From: Vanilla planifolia
Lineage: Eukaryota > Streptophyta > Magnoliopsida > Asparagales > Orchidaceae
Length of the DNA: 64,000 nt
Direction: 5' to 3'
NCBI GenBank assembly: GCA_023846275.1
Contig: CM043875.1
Span: 41,632,633-41,696,632 of the forward strand
Under the pieces are notes generated by a model that worked only from the letters and a program-made list of their open reading frames with translations, was not told the DNA's origin and searched no databases. Shown here in pieces: positions 26,974 through 41,900 of this stretch (position 1 is the stretch's first letter; each line of letters starts with the position of its first letter). Position numbers and translations under genes: made by a program.

Positions 26974-27420
26974 GTTCATTAGCTTACATGACTTGCTAGT
27001 TATCGAGTTTTCTTAGAAATGTTTTTTAGCCCCTTCATAATTCACATAACTTATTAAACACCTAAACATTTTTTTAATCTTGTCATAGTTCACGTGGTTT
27101 ATTAACAATACATATACTTTTCATCTTCCTTATAATTCACATAACTTATTAGCAACATAATATTTTTTAGCCTTTTTCATAATTCACATGGCTTAATAAT
27201 CACCTTTTTTTTTTTCATAATTTGCATAGCTTATTAACCACTCGATTAGTTTGCAATATTTTCACAATTCATGTGACTTATTAACCATCACAGCATTTTA
27301 TCTTTTTATAATCCTCATAATTTATTAATCACTTAATCATTTTCCAACTCTTTTATATATAATTGATAAACCATCAAAGTATTTTTTTATCATAATTTAC
27401 ATGACTTATTAACCACATAT
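26974..27420. repeat. Degenerate ~47-bp minisatellite, about 10 units
   Basis: The core CATAATTCACATGACTTATT plus an AACCAC-like tail and T-rich spacer recurs with cores starting near 27036, 27084, 27131, 27178, 27216, 27263, 27307, about 27355, and 27391. A weaker copy lies before 27036. Most spacings are 44-48 bases, with two short units of about 36-38. Units differ from each other at many sites, so the array is old. Confidence 0.75.
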
Positions 27421-30226
27421 GTTCCATTTTTAATAACAAATATAACATACTCATTATATGGCATACCACCTTTATTTCTTACAAGTACTATTTATATAAC
27501 ATGTCATACTTATGCTCATAATAATCAACACATCATACATTTCTAAATCAACATGGAGACAATATAAAAAGGGTAATATATCGATATCATTACATTAAGC
27601 ATATGATCTTTCAATTCATTTAAACTACTTGCCTAAATATTAGAGAGTTGTATAATCAATTCCTTTCTCTTTTATTTCATTTTCTATAATTACACATAAA
27701 ACATATATTATTTTCATTCGTGTATTATTACACATGTTCTATTATATATTTTTCTTGTTTTCACATCCTCATAATGTTTATTATTTTAAATTGTATTAAT
27801 TATGCCATAGTGAGTCCACCAAGCTAACACTAACTTGTTATGATATGGGTGTATATCGACCCATTAGACTATTTAATCTTGCTTATCAAAATTCTCAGAT
27901 TATTTGATATTCTTATCAAATCATCTAACCCTCTATCAAACCATCCAATCAACCCATTTGACCATCCAATAAAGACTCACATCACACTCTCTTATTGGAT
28001 CATCCAATCCCTCAATTAAACCATTTGATAACTATCTAGAACTACATATTTCATTACATAATTGTTATAGCTTTAAAACTTTCAATACAACTTCTTGATA
28101 ACTCCTTAATCTTAATATTATAAGTTTTCTCCTAATTCATTTCATGCACTTTGATATGAATATTAACTAGATATCATCGAATCAAGTACATATTGTAGCA
28201 AAATCTCACATTGTTTTGCAAACAAGAGTCTCTGCATTATCTTTCCAAATCAAGTATTTTTCCCTTAATCCTCAAGAAATCCTCCCTTTGTGAGCTTCCT
28301 TTTATCCTCCATTAACCTAAAGATTGCAAGCTTAACTCTCTTCAATTTTTCTTTCTTCTCATTTAGTTGGCTCATTGATATATTTATCAAGAGATTTAAT
28401 ATATATTCTTCATTTTATAAAGTCCATAAGGATTTGTATGATCCACATTGTCCATATCAAATGACTCTCAAAATTTGTTAGACAACTTTTAGAGTAAGCT
28501 AATTGAGCTTAACATTTTTATATGAACTTTCTACTTTCTTGACGTTATTTGATATTTATAGTAATTTTTTTTTGTAGAATTATCTCACAAATTAAAAAAT
28601 GATACTTTCTCAATATGTTTTGATCTTTTGTTTTATCATTAAACCACACTCATATCATTAGATTTTTTTTATTTTCTTTTATCATATTTAATGTTCGTCT
28701 CTTTGTTTTAAGAGTGATATATATAATAACAAAAAAAAATATATCTTTCTAAGTCATTTTACATATTTTTTACTTGTCTTAGAGTCTCATATGTTATTTT
28801 ATTAAATTCAACTATATTACAAAAATATATAAAATCTATTAAGCTATTACAAAAGTTAAAATGAATGTTATAAATAGGAGTACAAGGGGACATTCTACAA
28901 TCATTTAAAAGCTTATCAATAATCAATCACTAGGAGTTAACTAAGAAGGACAATTCACCAAGATAAGGTAAAATTTAAGCAAGACAAAAAAGTAATAACC
29001 AAATAAGCCTACTAGAAACTTCTTAAGCCAGAGAAGGACATGGTTGAATATTGATTACTCTTCATTCATCTATATCAAGCTAGGAATTAACCCAATATGT
29101 TCGATAGAGCTTCAAGCATTTTTTGCAAATGAGTGTCATTGGATTAATGCTTGGAGAGGGGGCACCCACAATCTTACTCAAAGACTTAGTTGAGCCAACA
29201 AAACTAAAGGATTGTAGATCCCAAGAATGAAACAAACATAGTTATTACCTAATGTAGCATTGAGGTTTGTCAAGCAAACCTAAAGCTACAAAGTTATAGT
29301 ATTTAAGGTTGCAAGTGCATTTTAATTTAATTCTTTTTGTTTAATTTCTTTTTAAATATTAATCTTTAAACGTTTATTTTCTAATTTTAATTTTTCTTTA
29401 ATTAATTGATTAATTTTTAAATTAATTAATTTTGTATTAATTACAAATATTTTTATTTTAAATAAATATGAAGAGTTGATTAATTTAGTTTCACTTTAAA
29501 CTAATGTTTCTAATTAATTGATTTTCTCAAAATTAGTTTAAGTTAAATAGATTTAGTCATTAAAACTAACAAACTTTAGATTAAAAGTTAATTTTTATCT
29601 TAATTTATTAAATTCAGAATTAATTTAATTAATGTTTACCATATTTTTAATTTATTATTAATGAATATTTAAAGTTCTCTCTTTAAAATTTTATTTTAAA
29701 TTTAGTTTAATAAAATTATCAATTTAAAAGTGAATTGATTATATATTTATTTGTTTTGATTTTAGAATAATTTCCTATGAATTTAGGAACAAAATTTTTC
29801 AAAAAAAAACTAGCTAATTCTCAAGATATTTAATGCTAAAATTTTGGTTTTCATCTTGAATTCCACATTATGCAAATGCAAACAATCAAATCAACACTTT
29901 CATCCCAATGATAATGATGTTGGTGTACCTCTTTAGGAATTTACTTCCAAAAACAGCATTAATATCTCCATCTCTTTTGTTTTCTTAATATTACATAACC
30001 AAGGAATCTCAAAATTGCTTCCAACTCTCTTATTTATAGATGAACAATATTTCTAAATCCATGTTTATTGTTTCCCCATTTCAATTTCCACATTTTGATA
30101 TCTTAGAACCTTCATGTGACTTGGGAAAACTACCAGCAATTTGTCCATGCATGCACTTGAGAGATGCTCAATAACAAGCCCAATAGAATAGGTTTGTACC
30201 CTCCTAGACACTTTCTTAGGCCATTT

Positions 30227-30274
30227 GGCACTCGGGTGCCTACTTGTGTTGTCTCCTATGCTCGCTTAGGAGAC
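30227..30274. other. Paired hairpins in a GC-richer island
   Basis: GGCAC-TCGG-GTGCC (30227-30240) and GTCTCCTA-8 nt-TAGGAGAC (30251-30274) are perfect inverted repeats 10 bases apart. They stand out from AT-rich surroundings. They may be part of a worn transposable element end; no function can be assigned. Confidence 0.4.
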
Positions 30275-33200
30275 CTCTGAAGGTTCAAGTAAGCCAAGTG
30301 TGATAAGCCTAAGACACTACTCCATAGTTACTCCTCCATCTTTCAAATATGTTGAATTGATCTAATTTTATTACATTATGATATCACATACAACACTCTA
30401 GGCTATAGACAATCTTAAGATAGGTATTCTCATTCATGATAAATATATGACATATAATTGATACCTTCATATATAATAAACTAGTTTAATAAAAAAAAAT
30501 AATATAGAAATAAAAATCTTAATAACTAGATAAATATATATAAATATAGTTTAACGTATCGTATATAAACATAGTTTAACATATCGTAACGATACCTTAT
30601 CACAATGGTCAGAATGCTTTACATGTAGACCTTAAAGAACATCTAATAATGTAAGATGTAGCTTCTAAAAGTCTTCTAAGATAACCATGAATCCTCAGAT
30701 ATAAACAATCCTCTTTATCCTATAAGATACTTATAGGGTGGTCCCTAAAATGATAGAACAATATGATCATCAAGAATATCTTCTAAAATATATGATGGTA
30801 ATAGTAGCAACAATTTTAGTGCATGTATCGCAATCAATAAGGGTTCATCTAAGGAAATGCTAACTGTAGAGTTATGATGTTCATAGCTAGTCAAGGAAGT
30901 AGATAATAATGGCTCATGTAAGATGTCTAGGTGTTAGAGCTCATGAATAAGCTTATGAAATAGTGTGAAGTGTAGCATATTATACATTGGAGTGTAATGT
31001 TCACAAATGATAGTAATAATTTCAATAATTATTTAAAATATTTCAATTTATCAAATATTTAAATTAAAGAAAAATTATGATTTTATCCTCTACTCTTTGC
31101 TTTTAAGTTAAAAGAATCGTTCATTGAATATTAAGGTACCAACCATTTTCCTTAACAAATAAGGGGTATGTCACAACTGTTATCTTTTCATAGTACATGT
31201 ATTGTTTTGAAAAATCTTACAAACATATGTTATCCTAACATATAATATGTTTTAATATTAACATACAATCTATTATCTTCTGAAAAGAATAGTCTTTTAT
31301 AGAAAACTAGACATACTATTTGAAGGCATCCAATGTATAGTATATGTGACTATATATAAAACATAGACCCTCTGCATATAATACACAAAACATAGATGGC
31401 AAACTATAATGACACAAATCTTGACTAATTCCTATCTAAACCAAAACGAACTCTCTAGCAACTCAAAATATCTCTCAAAACAAGCTAAGGAAATAAAATC
31501 ACAACTAAAACCTTAACTTAGCAAAAACTTTGGCATTGAACAAATCCAAGGCTTTCTCAAGCTCTTCTTTCAAAGGATTTTCTTACCACATCCTCTCCAA
31601 ATTTGGGTCCGCCAACCATAGCACTATTAAAACCTCCCTTAAGAGTTTTTGCTTCAACTTCATTCCTTCTTCCTAAACTCTCTCTATGCTTCTCAAGAAT
31701 TCTCCTAAACAATAATTATGGCCTTGGGATTAAATAATCCTTTAAAAATAAAAAAAATTAATAATTTAATAATAAAATATTTGTTTTTATATCTCAAAAA
31801 TCTTAAAACATATAAAAATACTTTCTAAAATAGACAACCTATATACTAAGAAATATTTTATGAGATTTTTCTTAATGATATACTCCAAATATAATTTTGT
31901 TATACTTACAACAAGACATCTTTTGGCATATACCAAAACTTCGTTATTTCTCTAATATAATTTTATATATAACAAATACCAATATTAATTACTCAAATTC
32001 ATGTATATATTAAATTTAAAAAATATTTTAGTTATTACAATATCACGATGATACAAAACAAGTTATATCGCAAGGATAATATTGAGCTTATACAATAAGA
32101 CTCAATAATGTTTTACTTGTTTAGTAATTTAGTTTATTATGAGTTATAATACATCATATATAAAATCTTTAGGAGATTTTGCTTTTTATGTTTATTTTTA
32201 GTTTTTTCTAATTATTTTATTAAGTAAGGTTATTATTATAATTTTTTATTTTAGTAAAAGGTTATCATGTATGTCTATAAATATTTTATGATTAAATGAA
32301 AAAAGAGATTATTTTACTCATCACTTTTTTAATAAAACTATGTTTTATTTTATCTGAAATGCATGCATATTCTTATATTATAATACAAGTTACTTTAGTT
32401 TGTGACCAAAATATATTTAAATTGTGATTCTAATTTATCTTTATTATTGTTGTCTTCTTGTTATTAGCTTTTTCTATCTCATATCATGTTACATGATTTC
32501 ATCTTAACACATCACAATTGACAAATTTTGTAAATATATAATCAACCTATAAAGATAAAATAAAAATATGAAAAAACTTTATATAAAACAATCATTTCTT
32601 TCTAAATTTGTAAACTATTTTAAGCAAAAGTGTCCCTTAACTCATAAACTTTGAGACAATGTTTGAATTTAGGTATTCCAAAATATTATCTTACTAAAGA
32701 CTATTGGCTCTCTTACTAATAGCACCTGCTTATTACGATACATTTGTTTCACTATATTGAATTATTATCTTTTTAGATCATTTTTTTAAAAATTTTGTTC
32801 AATTTATAATAATTAATATATATTTTAAACATTTTTTTTATTTTTAATAAATAATATAATCACATTCAATAAAGATTTACTTAAATCTAATAAAATTTTA
32901 ATAAAAAATAATCTAAAAAATAATATCTCAACATAATAAAAGAGTGACAATATATGTTTAAAATTATATATTAGATAATGTTAATCTAATAAAAGCTTTT
33001 TACATAACGTTACCAAGCAAAGCATAGTTGTATTTTTTATTCTCAACACCCAACAAAGGGTAGAAGACAAACCCAAGTTGAATTCATCATCGATTGTCGA
33101 ATACTTCTTGAGGTCTGCCCTCTTTTTGGCCGTCGTTGAAGTGGGATATAATGAGATCTAATTATGATTAAAATATGAATTTTAAAATAAAAAAATAATG

Positions 33201-35999
33201 AAAAATAATTTTATTAATAATATTAAATAAAATCATAATATTTAAAAATATATAATATTTTAATATTTATAAATGATTTTAAAGCTAATAGTTCATCAGC
33301 AATCTAAAATGCCGTCTTTTAAAAAAAGATTATGTTTGAAAATAGTTTCATAAGAGAGAAAATTTTGAAATAAGATTATTTGTGTATAATTCTTCGATTT
33401 AGAAAAAAAGTTTGAAACAAATAAATTAAATTTTATGTTAATTCTGATAAAATAATATTTATAAGAATTTTGATATTTTAAAATTTAATTTAAGAAAATT
33501 ATATTAAAACTCCAAACTTAATGCCAAACGTTTCCCAACTTCTAGAATGCCTTGGTCTGGCTTTGGTCAATGGTGGACTCCACAGAGCAGTGATCCCCAC
33601 GTTTAAGATGTTTATGATAATATGTAAATATATAATTAAGACGATAGAGTATTTTATTAATGTTATTTGAGTGAGTATGTTGTTTCATATCTTCCAATTA
33701 GTCAAATTTCTTGATATTTTGTTTATTATGTAATATTCAAAACTAAAAATGATGAAAAATGATCAAAAGCAAGTGATATTTTGATAGAAAAATAATCTCA
33801 TATCAAAAAAAAAAAGAATAATTATATATCATTATATGCATAATTATGATTTTAAGATGTTCTATTTTGATTATCATTATAAAAGAAAATTAGAGCAACA
33901 TAATAGTATAATAAAACCAAAAAGTGAGTTATAATATAATTTGAGAATAAATCAAATAAAAATTTCTTGGATTATAATATCTAAAATTAAAAAGTAAGAT
34001 GAGTAATTATACGATGATGAGTGTAACTAAATCATATAAGTAACCAAATACAAAAGATAAAAAATGATAATAAAAAAAGTATCAAAATTGATGGAATCAT
34101 CAATTTTAAATGTCCATAAATTTTTTTTAAGACAATATAGTTTTGTATGGGACAATCGAGATAAGATAATTTTTTATTTTTTTAATATATTTGTGTGTCA
34201 ATATCAAATATTATTGATTAAAAATCTCAATTGTTATAAGAAATAGATTATCATAAAAGTTTTTTGACATAGTGGTTATTTATATCAATAATGTGTGACA
34301 ACTTTCGGACAAATATTTTTTATTAATGAACTATGTATAAAAAAATAAATAACTAAAAATAATTATCATATTTTTAATATTTTATTACAAGCATAATAGT
34401 AATTTAATTAACAATTACTCATAAACATCAACAACTCAATAATAATCTTACTTAACAAAACTTTTTAAAATATTATTTTTTTTTCATTCTTTTTTCATTG
34501 CAACTTTACATAAATAACAATAATCACCAAATAAGTTTAAATTATAGACTAGATATTTTGGTTGATATTTTAATTTTTCAAAAATGTGGAGCTTGACTAA
34601 ACATTAAACATATTCAGTTAAGTTATATTATAAATAATAATACGTTAAAATTTATATATAATATTTTTGCTAATCTTAATTAGCTTAGGATTAAAAAAAT
34701 ATTATGCAAGTTTATATAATAAAATTTATTTGCTATGAACTAGTAAGTTCATATATTCACTTACTATTATATATTCATCTCTGATTTTATCCAATGCAAT
34801 AATAAAAATAAAAAAAAAACCCAAAATAACTATGGATAATCAAAGTTTTTTTTTAATGTTTTTTCTCTATTTTAATTTATATTTTAATTAAAAATAAAAA
34901 AAATATAAAAAATTATCAAACTCTTGAAAAAAAAATTATTTTATATTTTCACAAAAAAAAAATCTATTAGAACACACTTTTTCATTCATCAAGATTTCAT
35001 TCAATTATTAAATTTTTGCCATCATAGCAATAAAGTTTAGACATTCATGCCATTTTTCTATTATGAAGACTTTTTAAATTTTTTATATCAAATTCATTTT
35101 ATTGAAATTTATTTATTTTATATATTTTCTTAAAAACTCTTTTTAAAACTTTACTTCTAAAATTATGAGTCATACAAAATAATATTAAGAGATAATTAAT
35201 ATTTTTTTCTCCAGTCAAAGAAGCAGCTGTTGTCAAATAAAAAAAATGACTTGATTGTTTCATTTAGAAAAAAATAGCACAAATGAAAGCAACATTGTTC
35301 ACATTGCATCACCTCCATCAATCATGTAGCAAATGTGACTAAATTAGTCAAACTCTTGTATATTTCTAACTTATCTCTATGATTTGTATTAACATGTTAA
35401 AAATATATCTAAGAAATTGTTAGTGTAACATGTCGATGTTTTACGACCATATGTATCTAACTTGATGTTATTTTTATACTGTAATAAACATTTTTGTATT
35501 GTTCTCTATTAATTTGAATGTGTTCTAATTATTATTTGTGACTAAATTAACCTTACTCTTTCAAAATTTCTTACAAACATTTAGAGTCGAACATCTTATC
35601 CTTAAAATTAATTCGTCCCTCCAAGTGGTAGGAGTAACCTAATAGGAATGAAGCAAGGGAGTTCAGTTATTTAGTAAACTGTAACGTATATCATCATCAT
35701 TATTTGATAAACATAACCATAGTTAAACCATGCGTCTATCTTCTCAGTTGCTTCCTGTAGTATATCATATAGAAAGCATTGATAGCAAATAAAGTTAAAA
35801 GTATTAGAACTGGAGACATTGTTTCAGATTATTAGTAAAGCTATTTGTGAAGGACGTTCAACAAATACTTGGGTAAGAACCAAAGTAACAGATTCAAAGG
35901 TTAAACAAATAAAAAAATCCAGCAAACTGCAGAACTCTGACTGAATAAAAATATTCACAGATCCAAAAACAAACACATTCGATGTGATAAGCGATAACA

Positions 36000-38900
36000 T
36001 CACGGGGAAAGCAACTTCTTCACTCCCATCTTCTGCTCTGAAGTGAGCCTGGAAGGGAACTTGATGTTGAACTTAATTCTCAGGTTGCCTTTCTTGGTTG
36101 GATCCTTAGGAATGGGCATGCCTTCCTTTGGTATGATCTCCTCATAACCAGGATGGATTATGGAGTTGATGGGAATAGAGAGGCTTCGGCCATCCAAGGT
36201 GGTCAAATTGACGGTATAACCCGTCAAAGCTTCGACAAGGGAGACTTTTTGAGTTGTGGTGAGGTCATTTCCCTCCCTCGCAAACACCTCGTGCGGCTTC
36301 TCGTCGATGATAAATACTATGTCTGCAGGTATAACATTTGGGGCTTCGTTTCCCTTCTCAGGGAAAGTAATCTTTGTACCCTTCTTCCAACCAGGCTTCA
36401 CATCTATTGTGAGAATCTCCTCCACGGGCATTGTTCTCCTGACGGCAAGAAAGCAAGTGTAAGAAGTAGGTGTTAGAAGATTATGAGTTTGCTGAACTAC
36501 TTGTTCTATAGTCAAGTCGTTTGATTTGGAATGGGTTAGACTCGACTTCGTTGAAACATGACTACCAGAAAGCTGGACGTTTATCTTATGCATGATCCAA
36601 CAAGCAAGTGGGTATTGAGGAACAATAGAACCGCTTCGTATCGTTGTTGGTGTGACCAACAACGGAAAGCCAAAGAAGAAGTGATGTTTGATGAAAAAGA
36701 GGTAAATAATCAAGCAAACCATCACAAACATGGCTAAGCAAGTGGCTATGTTGAGCAAGCAGGAGGCAATGTTTAAGAGGACTAAGAATAGAACTTTCAA
36801 GGAAATATCATTTTGCTTTACTCTCTTATTCCTTCTTATCTCGATCCTAACTTCCTTCCAAATTTACAAAGGTTACAGGGCAAATAGAATTAAACCTGGA
36901 CGAAGTAAGCAGCAACAAGTAAAACTCATAGGAAAGACAGAAAAGCAACTCAAATTCTTGTAAAGTTCTTAACCTTTCAGAAAATGTATATATGCACACT
37001 CAACAGCAGAACTTTTAGTAAAAGAGGTATAACAGTTCAGTCATAATTTATAGTAACTTACCCTCCTAAAACTTTTGTGATGAAGTTCATAATTCAATCA
37101 AAGCATTGCCATACAGAAATCATAGTAAAATTCTAGCTGTTATTACTCCTTATTGTAGATGTACATACATAATTTGGTGATCAACTAAAACATAAGATTA
37201 TCTAAAATGCAAGTTTTAGTTTCCTAAACTACAGTTCTCTTTGTCAGTTCCTAAAAAACAAAAATATTTCCAAGAAACAAATACCAATTTGAGTTCTGAC
37301 TTGTCCAAGGTGCATAATAGCAGTGAAAAAAGGTTATCATTTAAGCTCATCTATTGGAGATTTGCACTTTGATATGCACCTGAATCATTGGTGGCTTAAA
37401 CCTATCAAAATAATTAGCGCTTTTGAAATTTTTGTTCTTGCTTTTTAGGTAACTAACCATGTTTGTCAGCAGTGCTTTTGAAATTTTTGTTCTTGCTTTT
37501 TATGCAACAAACCCTATTTTTCACTCTTCTTGAAACCAATTTGCAACTAAAACAGGAGAAAGATAGAATTAATCACATTGCAAAACCAAACCATGTGAAT
37601 GTATAAAATAATATCGATATATTTCCATAAGGACAATAAACCTTAATTAGATAAGAAAATGTAAATGACACACAAAAATGACAAAATTTAGTAGATAACA
37701 AAGAAAAATGGAAAAGAACAACATGCTGTTCCCCTTTTGTAATAAAGCAAACAATCATATAATATTGCTTCTCATTGCATAGGGAAGGAACAAAAGCAAA
37801 TAGCTTTGTTTAAATAAGACTATTTAGCTAGGGAATCAGAATGTTTCAAAATAATAAACATAAAAAAATGTCAATAAGATATGTATTATTTTTGTTTGGC
37901 AATAAAACGTTCAGGTCTGTCTAATCAAAACCATTCTCACAAAGATGAGCAATCTGCTACAAGAAAACGCATTCTCATGCTAATGATTCATAGATAGGAC
38001 GCACAGAAAATATTGGTATTATACACTATATATTCCATGTAAAGGAAACAACCTGATGTTTAAGGCTTTATTAATTAAATATTGAAGAACAGCTTCACGG
38101 GATGGAACCTAAGGATCAAAATGTTTTTGACTCAAGTACCTGGACTGAAAGAGGCAATGCAGCTAAACTGCTCCCCGTCTATTGAAAGACAGCCACAGTC
38201 CTTAGTAACATGGATAAAACATTCCTATCTAGACATAAGATAGCTATCAAAAGACTTGAGGAGCAGGGAAGTCCCCTTCCCTCCAACTCTGAAGCCAAAC
38301 TAACCAGTCAAGGTACATCACAACATCCTCGAAGTAAAATAATCCTGCATCTCAAAAACAAGCAACAACACAACTATCATATCAATCCTAACCGCCAATG
38401 GAAGCCAATATAATAGAATGGGTGAACTTTACCATACGTATCATACAATTCCTATTCATCTACACCATTTCCACACATTCATTTAGCTTCACAGATCCAC
38501 ATAAACTTCCTTCGATCAATAATGGAGTTGGAGATCCCAACAAACAGATGGTGACAAAGGTATCTATGAAAGCATACACAATGATCATGCATGGCACTTA
38601 AATTTTTGCATATATATTGGATAATTGTGAAAAAATTAATTCTTGGGTAAAAAGAGAATGAAACTCAAAGAATTAACTGGATATAGTTCGGTACATCAGA
38701 ATTTGCGAAGGACTTAGGGCTGCGTCACAAAAAATTCTGCCACTTCAAGCCATACTCAAAGCCATTCCTCCATATGTTTTTGTTCACTTGTCATAATTCA
38801 ATACCAAAAATATAGAAAATTCCTAATTACTAGAAGCTTGTGAGATATAATCTACAAATTTATAGTTTCTTTACATCCTAAACATACTTGAGAAGTAAAC

Positions 38901-41900
38901 TACATAAGATCACTCCCAAATTAGCTGCCCAACACTTTGCCCAGTTTCCAATATGCATGAATGCATTCTATCCAATACCTTGACAATTCTTAAAAAAAAA
39001 AAAGAAAGAGCTACACCTACTTTCATAAACATCTTAAAATTATTTTGTTCTAGATTTAAAAATGAAAAAAGACCTTTTTATTTTCAATTGCTTTTTGTAT
39101 AAAAAATAACTTAATTGACAAGTTCATTTTGTATTAATAATTGACTGCATTTTTGCTTATAACAATAGATCATCAAATCATGACACTTCAAAGTGATTGT
39201 CGAGGCAATGTCAGACACATGAAAGGCATCGAAATTCTTAGGCACCTTAAGGCACAAATTAAACATCTCAAGCTATGTCATATCATATCGATTAAAAAAA
39301 ATGAGAAAACCGTTCGAGGACATGCATAGAAAACTCCTAGGACAAGATGACTACATGTTGATGAATGTAAGCCCAAATAGATTGTGTATCACCAAACTTT
39401 CTTCCAATGGCATTAAGATCCTAGAAAAAACATCAAAGGATGCATTTGATCGAACTCCACTTGTTGAACTCTTAAGTTGTTCTTGGCAACAACAATGTTG
39501 ATTGAAGACTCCATCAAACTAGGGCTCAACATCTCCAAATGCATAAGAAAATTTAAGTTACAAGCAATCGAAGGACTCATTGTGATCTACTCTCATGATG
39601 TAATGATGTCATTCGATAGACCCAAAGGAGAACAAGTAGGTCATCAACCCCTCTCCCATGGCACAAAGATCTTCATCATGTTTTAATTAAATAAATCATA
39701 TGGTTTTCTCACTAAGACTCATTCAAGGATGGTACCCATCGATTGACAAAAAACATTGATAGAAAATTTGAAGTTTCTCATATTTGAATATAATTGTTTT
39801 ATCCATGATAGCTATTAAAACTCTAAACCTACAAAAATATATTCAGCTATAAAAACTTTCATAATCATTGCAATGTTCTACTCCATTGATGTGCCATCCA
39901 TCCACTTGGTAAAATAATTAATGCAAAGGATAGATGCTTGCAATTTCCTTTGACTATCAAGAAGAGTTCAAGAAAATTCAATCCCTTTACTATAAAGAGC
40001 CACAATATCTTAAATGATCCCATCTCACTAGCCCATTAATGAACCATGTGTTCATGTATCTATCTAACTCTCTACAATACCTTTGGAAAAACTAAACAAT
40101 ATCACAATGGAGGGTAGATTAAAAATTCCCAAATTGGATACTCCTAAATGAGGATTGATCCTAATGAGCAACTCCTACACTTCCTTTTGTACTCAATGAC
40201 TTTGCTCGAGGTCCAGAGGGACACTTTAATAAAGGGGTGAACATGAGACATGGTATAATGCAATCAAGGTATTTGGGAGGCCCAAAAGGTAATGCACCCA
40301 AATACAATAGTAAAGTCAATCAAGTCATCAATCCTTACTACATAATAGGTTGCTTCTAAGCACAAGCTATTGGAATGGGTCAAGCCAATACAAGTTATCC
40401 ACTCAAATTATCCATTTTCATTATTCTTATCTACAAAAAAACGTTAAACAGTCAAGCCAGTCCTTGAACTTAGAAAAAATACAAGATGTATAGCAATTTC
40501 TTTACTACTAATTACTTCCCTTGGTTGAAGGATCTCTTCTTTTATTTCATTGGTAAAAGTCTCAACTAAACATTCAACATACTTTCACCTATTTCTTATC
40601 ACATCCTAGCATATCGAAAAGGTATCACAGCAAGCATCAAAGTATCTCATCAAAAGTTCAAAAATGGTATTCCTTTAACATTCATTCAATTTCCCAAAAA
40701 GTTTTGCCTCTATTAGGGACAAATGATAAAAAAATAAAAGTGCACTTGATACTTGTTCCTTCAATAGCTTAAGGCTTAGTGTTTCTTTCCAACTAGCCCC
40801 CAAGCATATTAAAGAAGCCTCTGAACCACAAAAGGTTAATAAGGATTATCATAATATCAACAAGTGTTGTGAACTTCCATGAGAAACTAGTCATTGAAGT
40901 CATGATAATTAATTGGGTAAGGGACCCTAACCCGAAATGATATCACATGCTAATCATGCTCTCACCTGCAAAATAATTGACCATAAGAATTATTAGCAAT
41001 TTGTCAATCCTTAGTGCGGAAGTGTAACAATACTACTAGTTAAGCCACCTTACCAAAAGACCTTATGAGAATTCCAATTCAAGTTGGCAACAAGTCCAAG
41101 TATAAACTCATCATTTCAATATCATAACAAATACATCAACCAAGGTCCTTGTTCCAACCATAATTCCCTTCTTACTTAACAGTTGATGATGCAAGCAACA
41201 ACAATAGCATGATCATATGTGTCACATGAAAGACTAGCAAGTCCAAAAGTAATTGAAAAATGGCTAAAGAGATTATAGTTATACCAAACATAAAGTAGAA
41301 CTCTCCATATGAGAGCAAATTCTCAAGATAATGCTAGATTATCTCTAGATATTGCATATCTAGATATTATATAGATTATATGGATGGGACCCTTATCTTA
41401 TGTAAATCAAGGTATGACTTGCTGCAAAACATTGTAAAACAGGCATTCTCTTCCACAAGTAGATTCCATTCATAAAGGGACTCTCCCTATCTTTTGGAGC
41501 AAAACTCCTGCAACTTCCAATCCTTCATTAGCTTATCAAGACCTTCAAACCTTTGCACTCCTGAATGGCATCCACCATATTGATGGTGCTTTTAACCTTT
41601 CCTGCAATAACATGTTGAAGCCAACTTTCATTTGGAAAGGAATTAAATATGCTCCTCCTTCCTTAATAGCAACCAAAAAATTTCCCTAGTAGCTGTTCAG
41701 TGGAGCATTCTTATGACTCAATCTTGCAGAAGTGAGAACCTCAGTAATTTATCTCAAAGCCAATATCCATGATAAAAATATTGCACCCACATATCAAAAA
41801 TTTTGCCTATCTCTTCAACAAGAAAGGCTCCCTTATAGTCAAGAAGCTACCCACTTGAGATCTTCCTTGGCTGCAATATATCTTTGAACCTTCTTTAAGA

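Larger units (their letters stand above)
24430..35999. other. Gene-poor AT-rich stretch
   Basis: No supported gene on either strand over 11.5 kb. Contents: a degenerate 47-bp tandem array (26974-27420), a zone rich in CATCCAATC/ATCAAACCATC-like words (27880-28040), extremely AT-rich TTAATTAATT-type sequence (29330-29770), a less AT-rich hairpin-bearing island (about 30090-30310), and two short GC-richer patches (about 33050-33150 and 33530-33605). None shows a protein family I recognise. Confidence 0.5.

Noticed and set aside
36000-36438. The DnaJ C-terminal exon as a separate pseudogene fragment
   Set aside because: Its phase, acceptor and sequence join exactly to the exon ending at 49820, so one gene with a long intron is simpler. 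RNA evidence could reverse this.
36440-36800. N-terminal extension of the DnaJ C-terminal open frame ([14 protein letters not shown]...)
   Set aside because: It precedes a good CAG acceptor at 36439 and does not resemble any J-protein. It is intron sequence read through, not a signal-peptide isoform.
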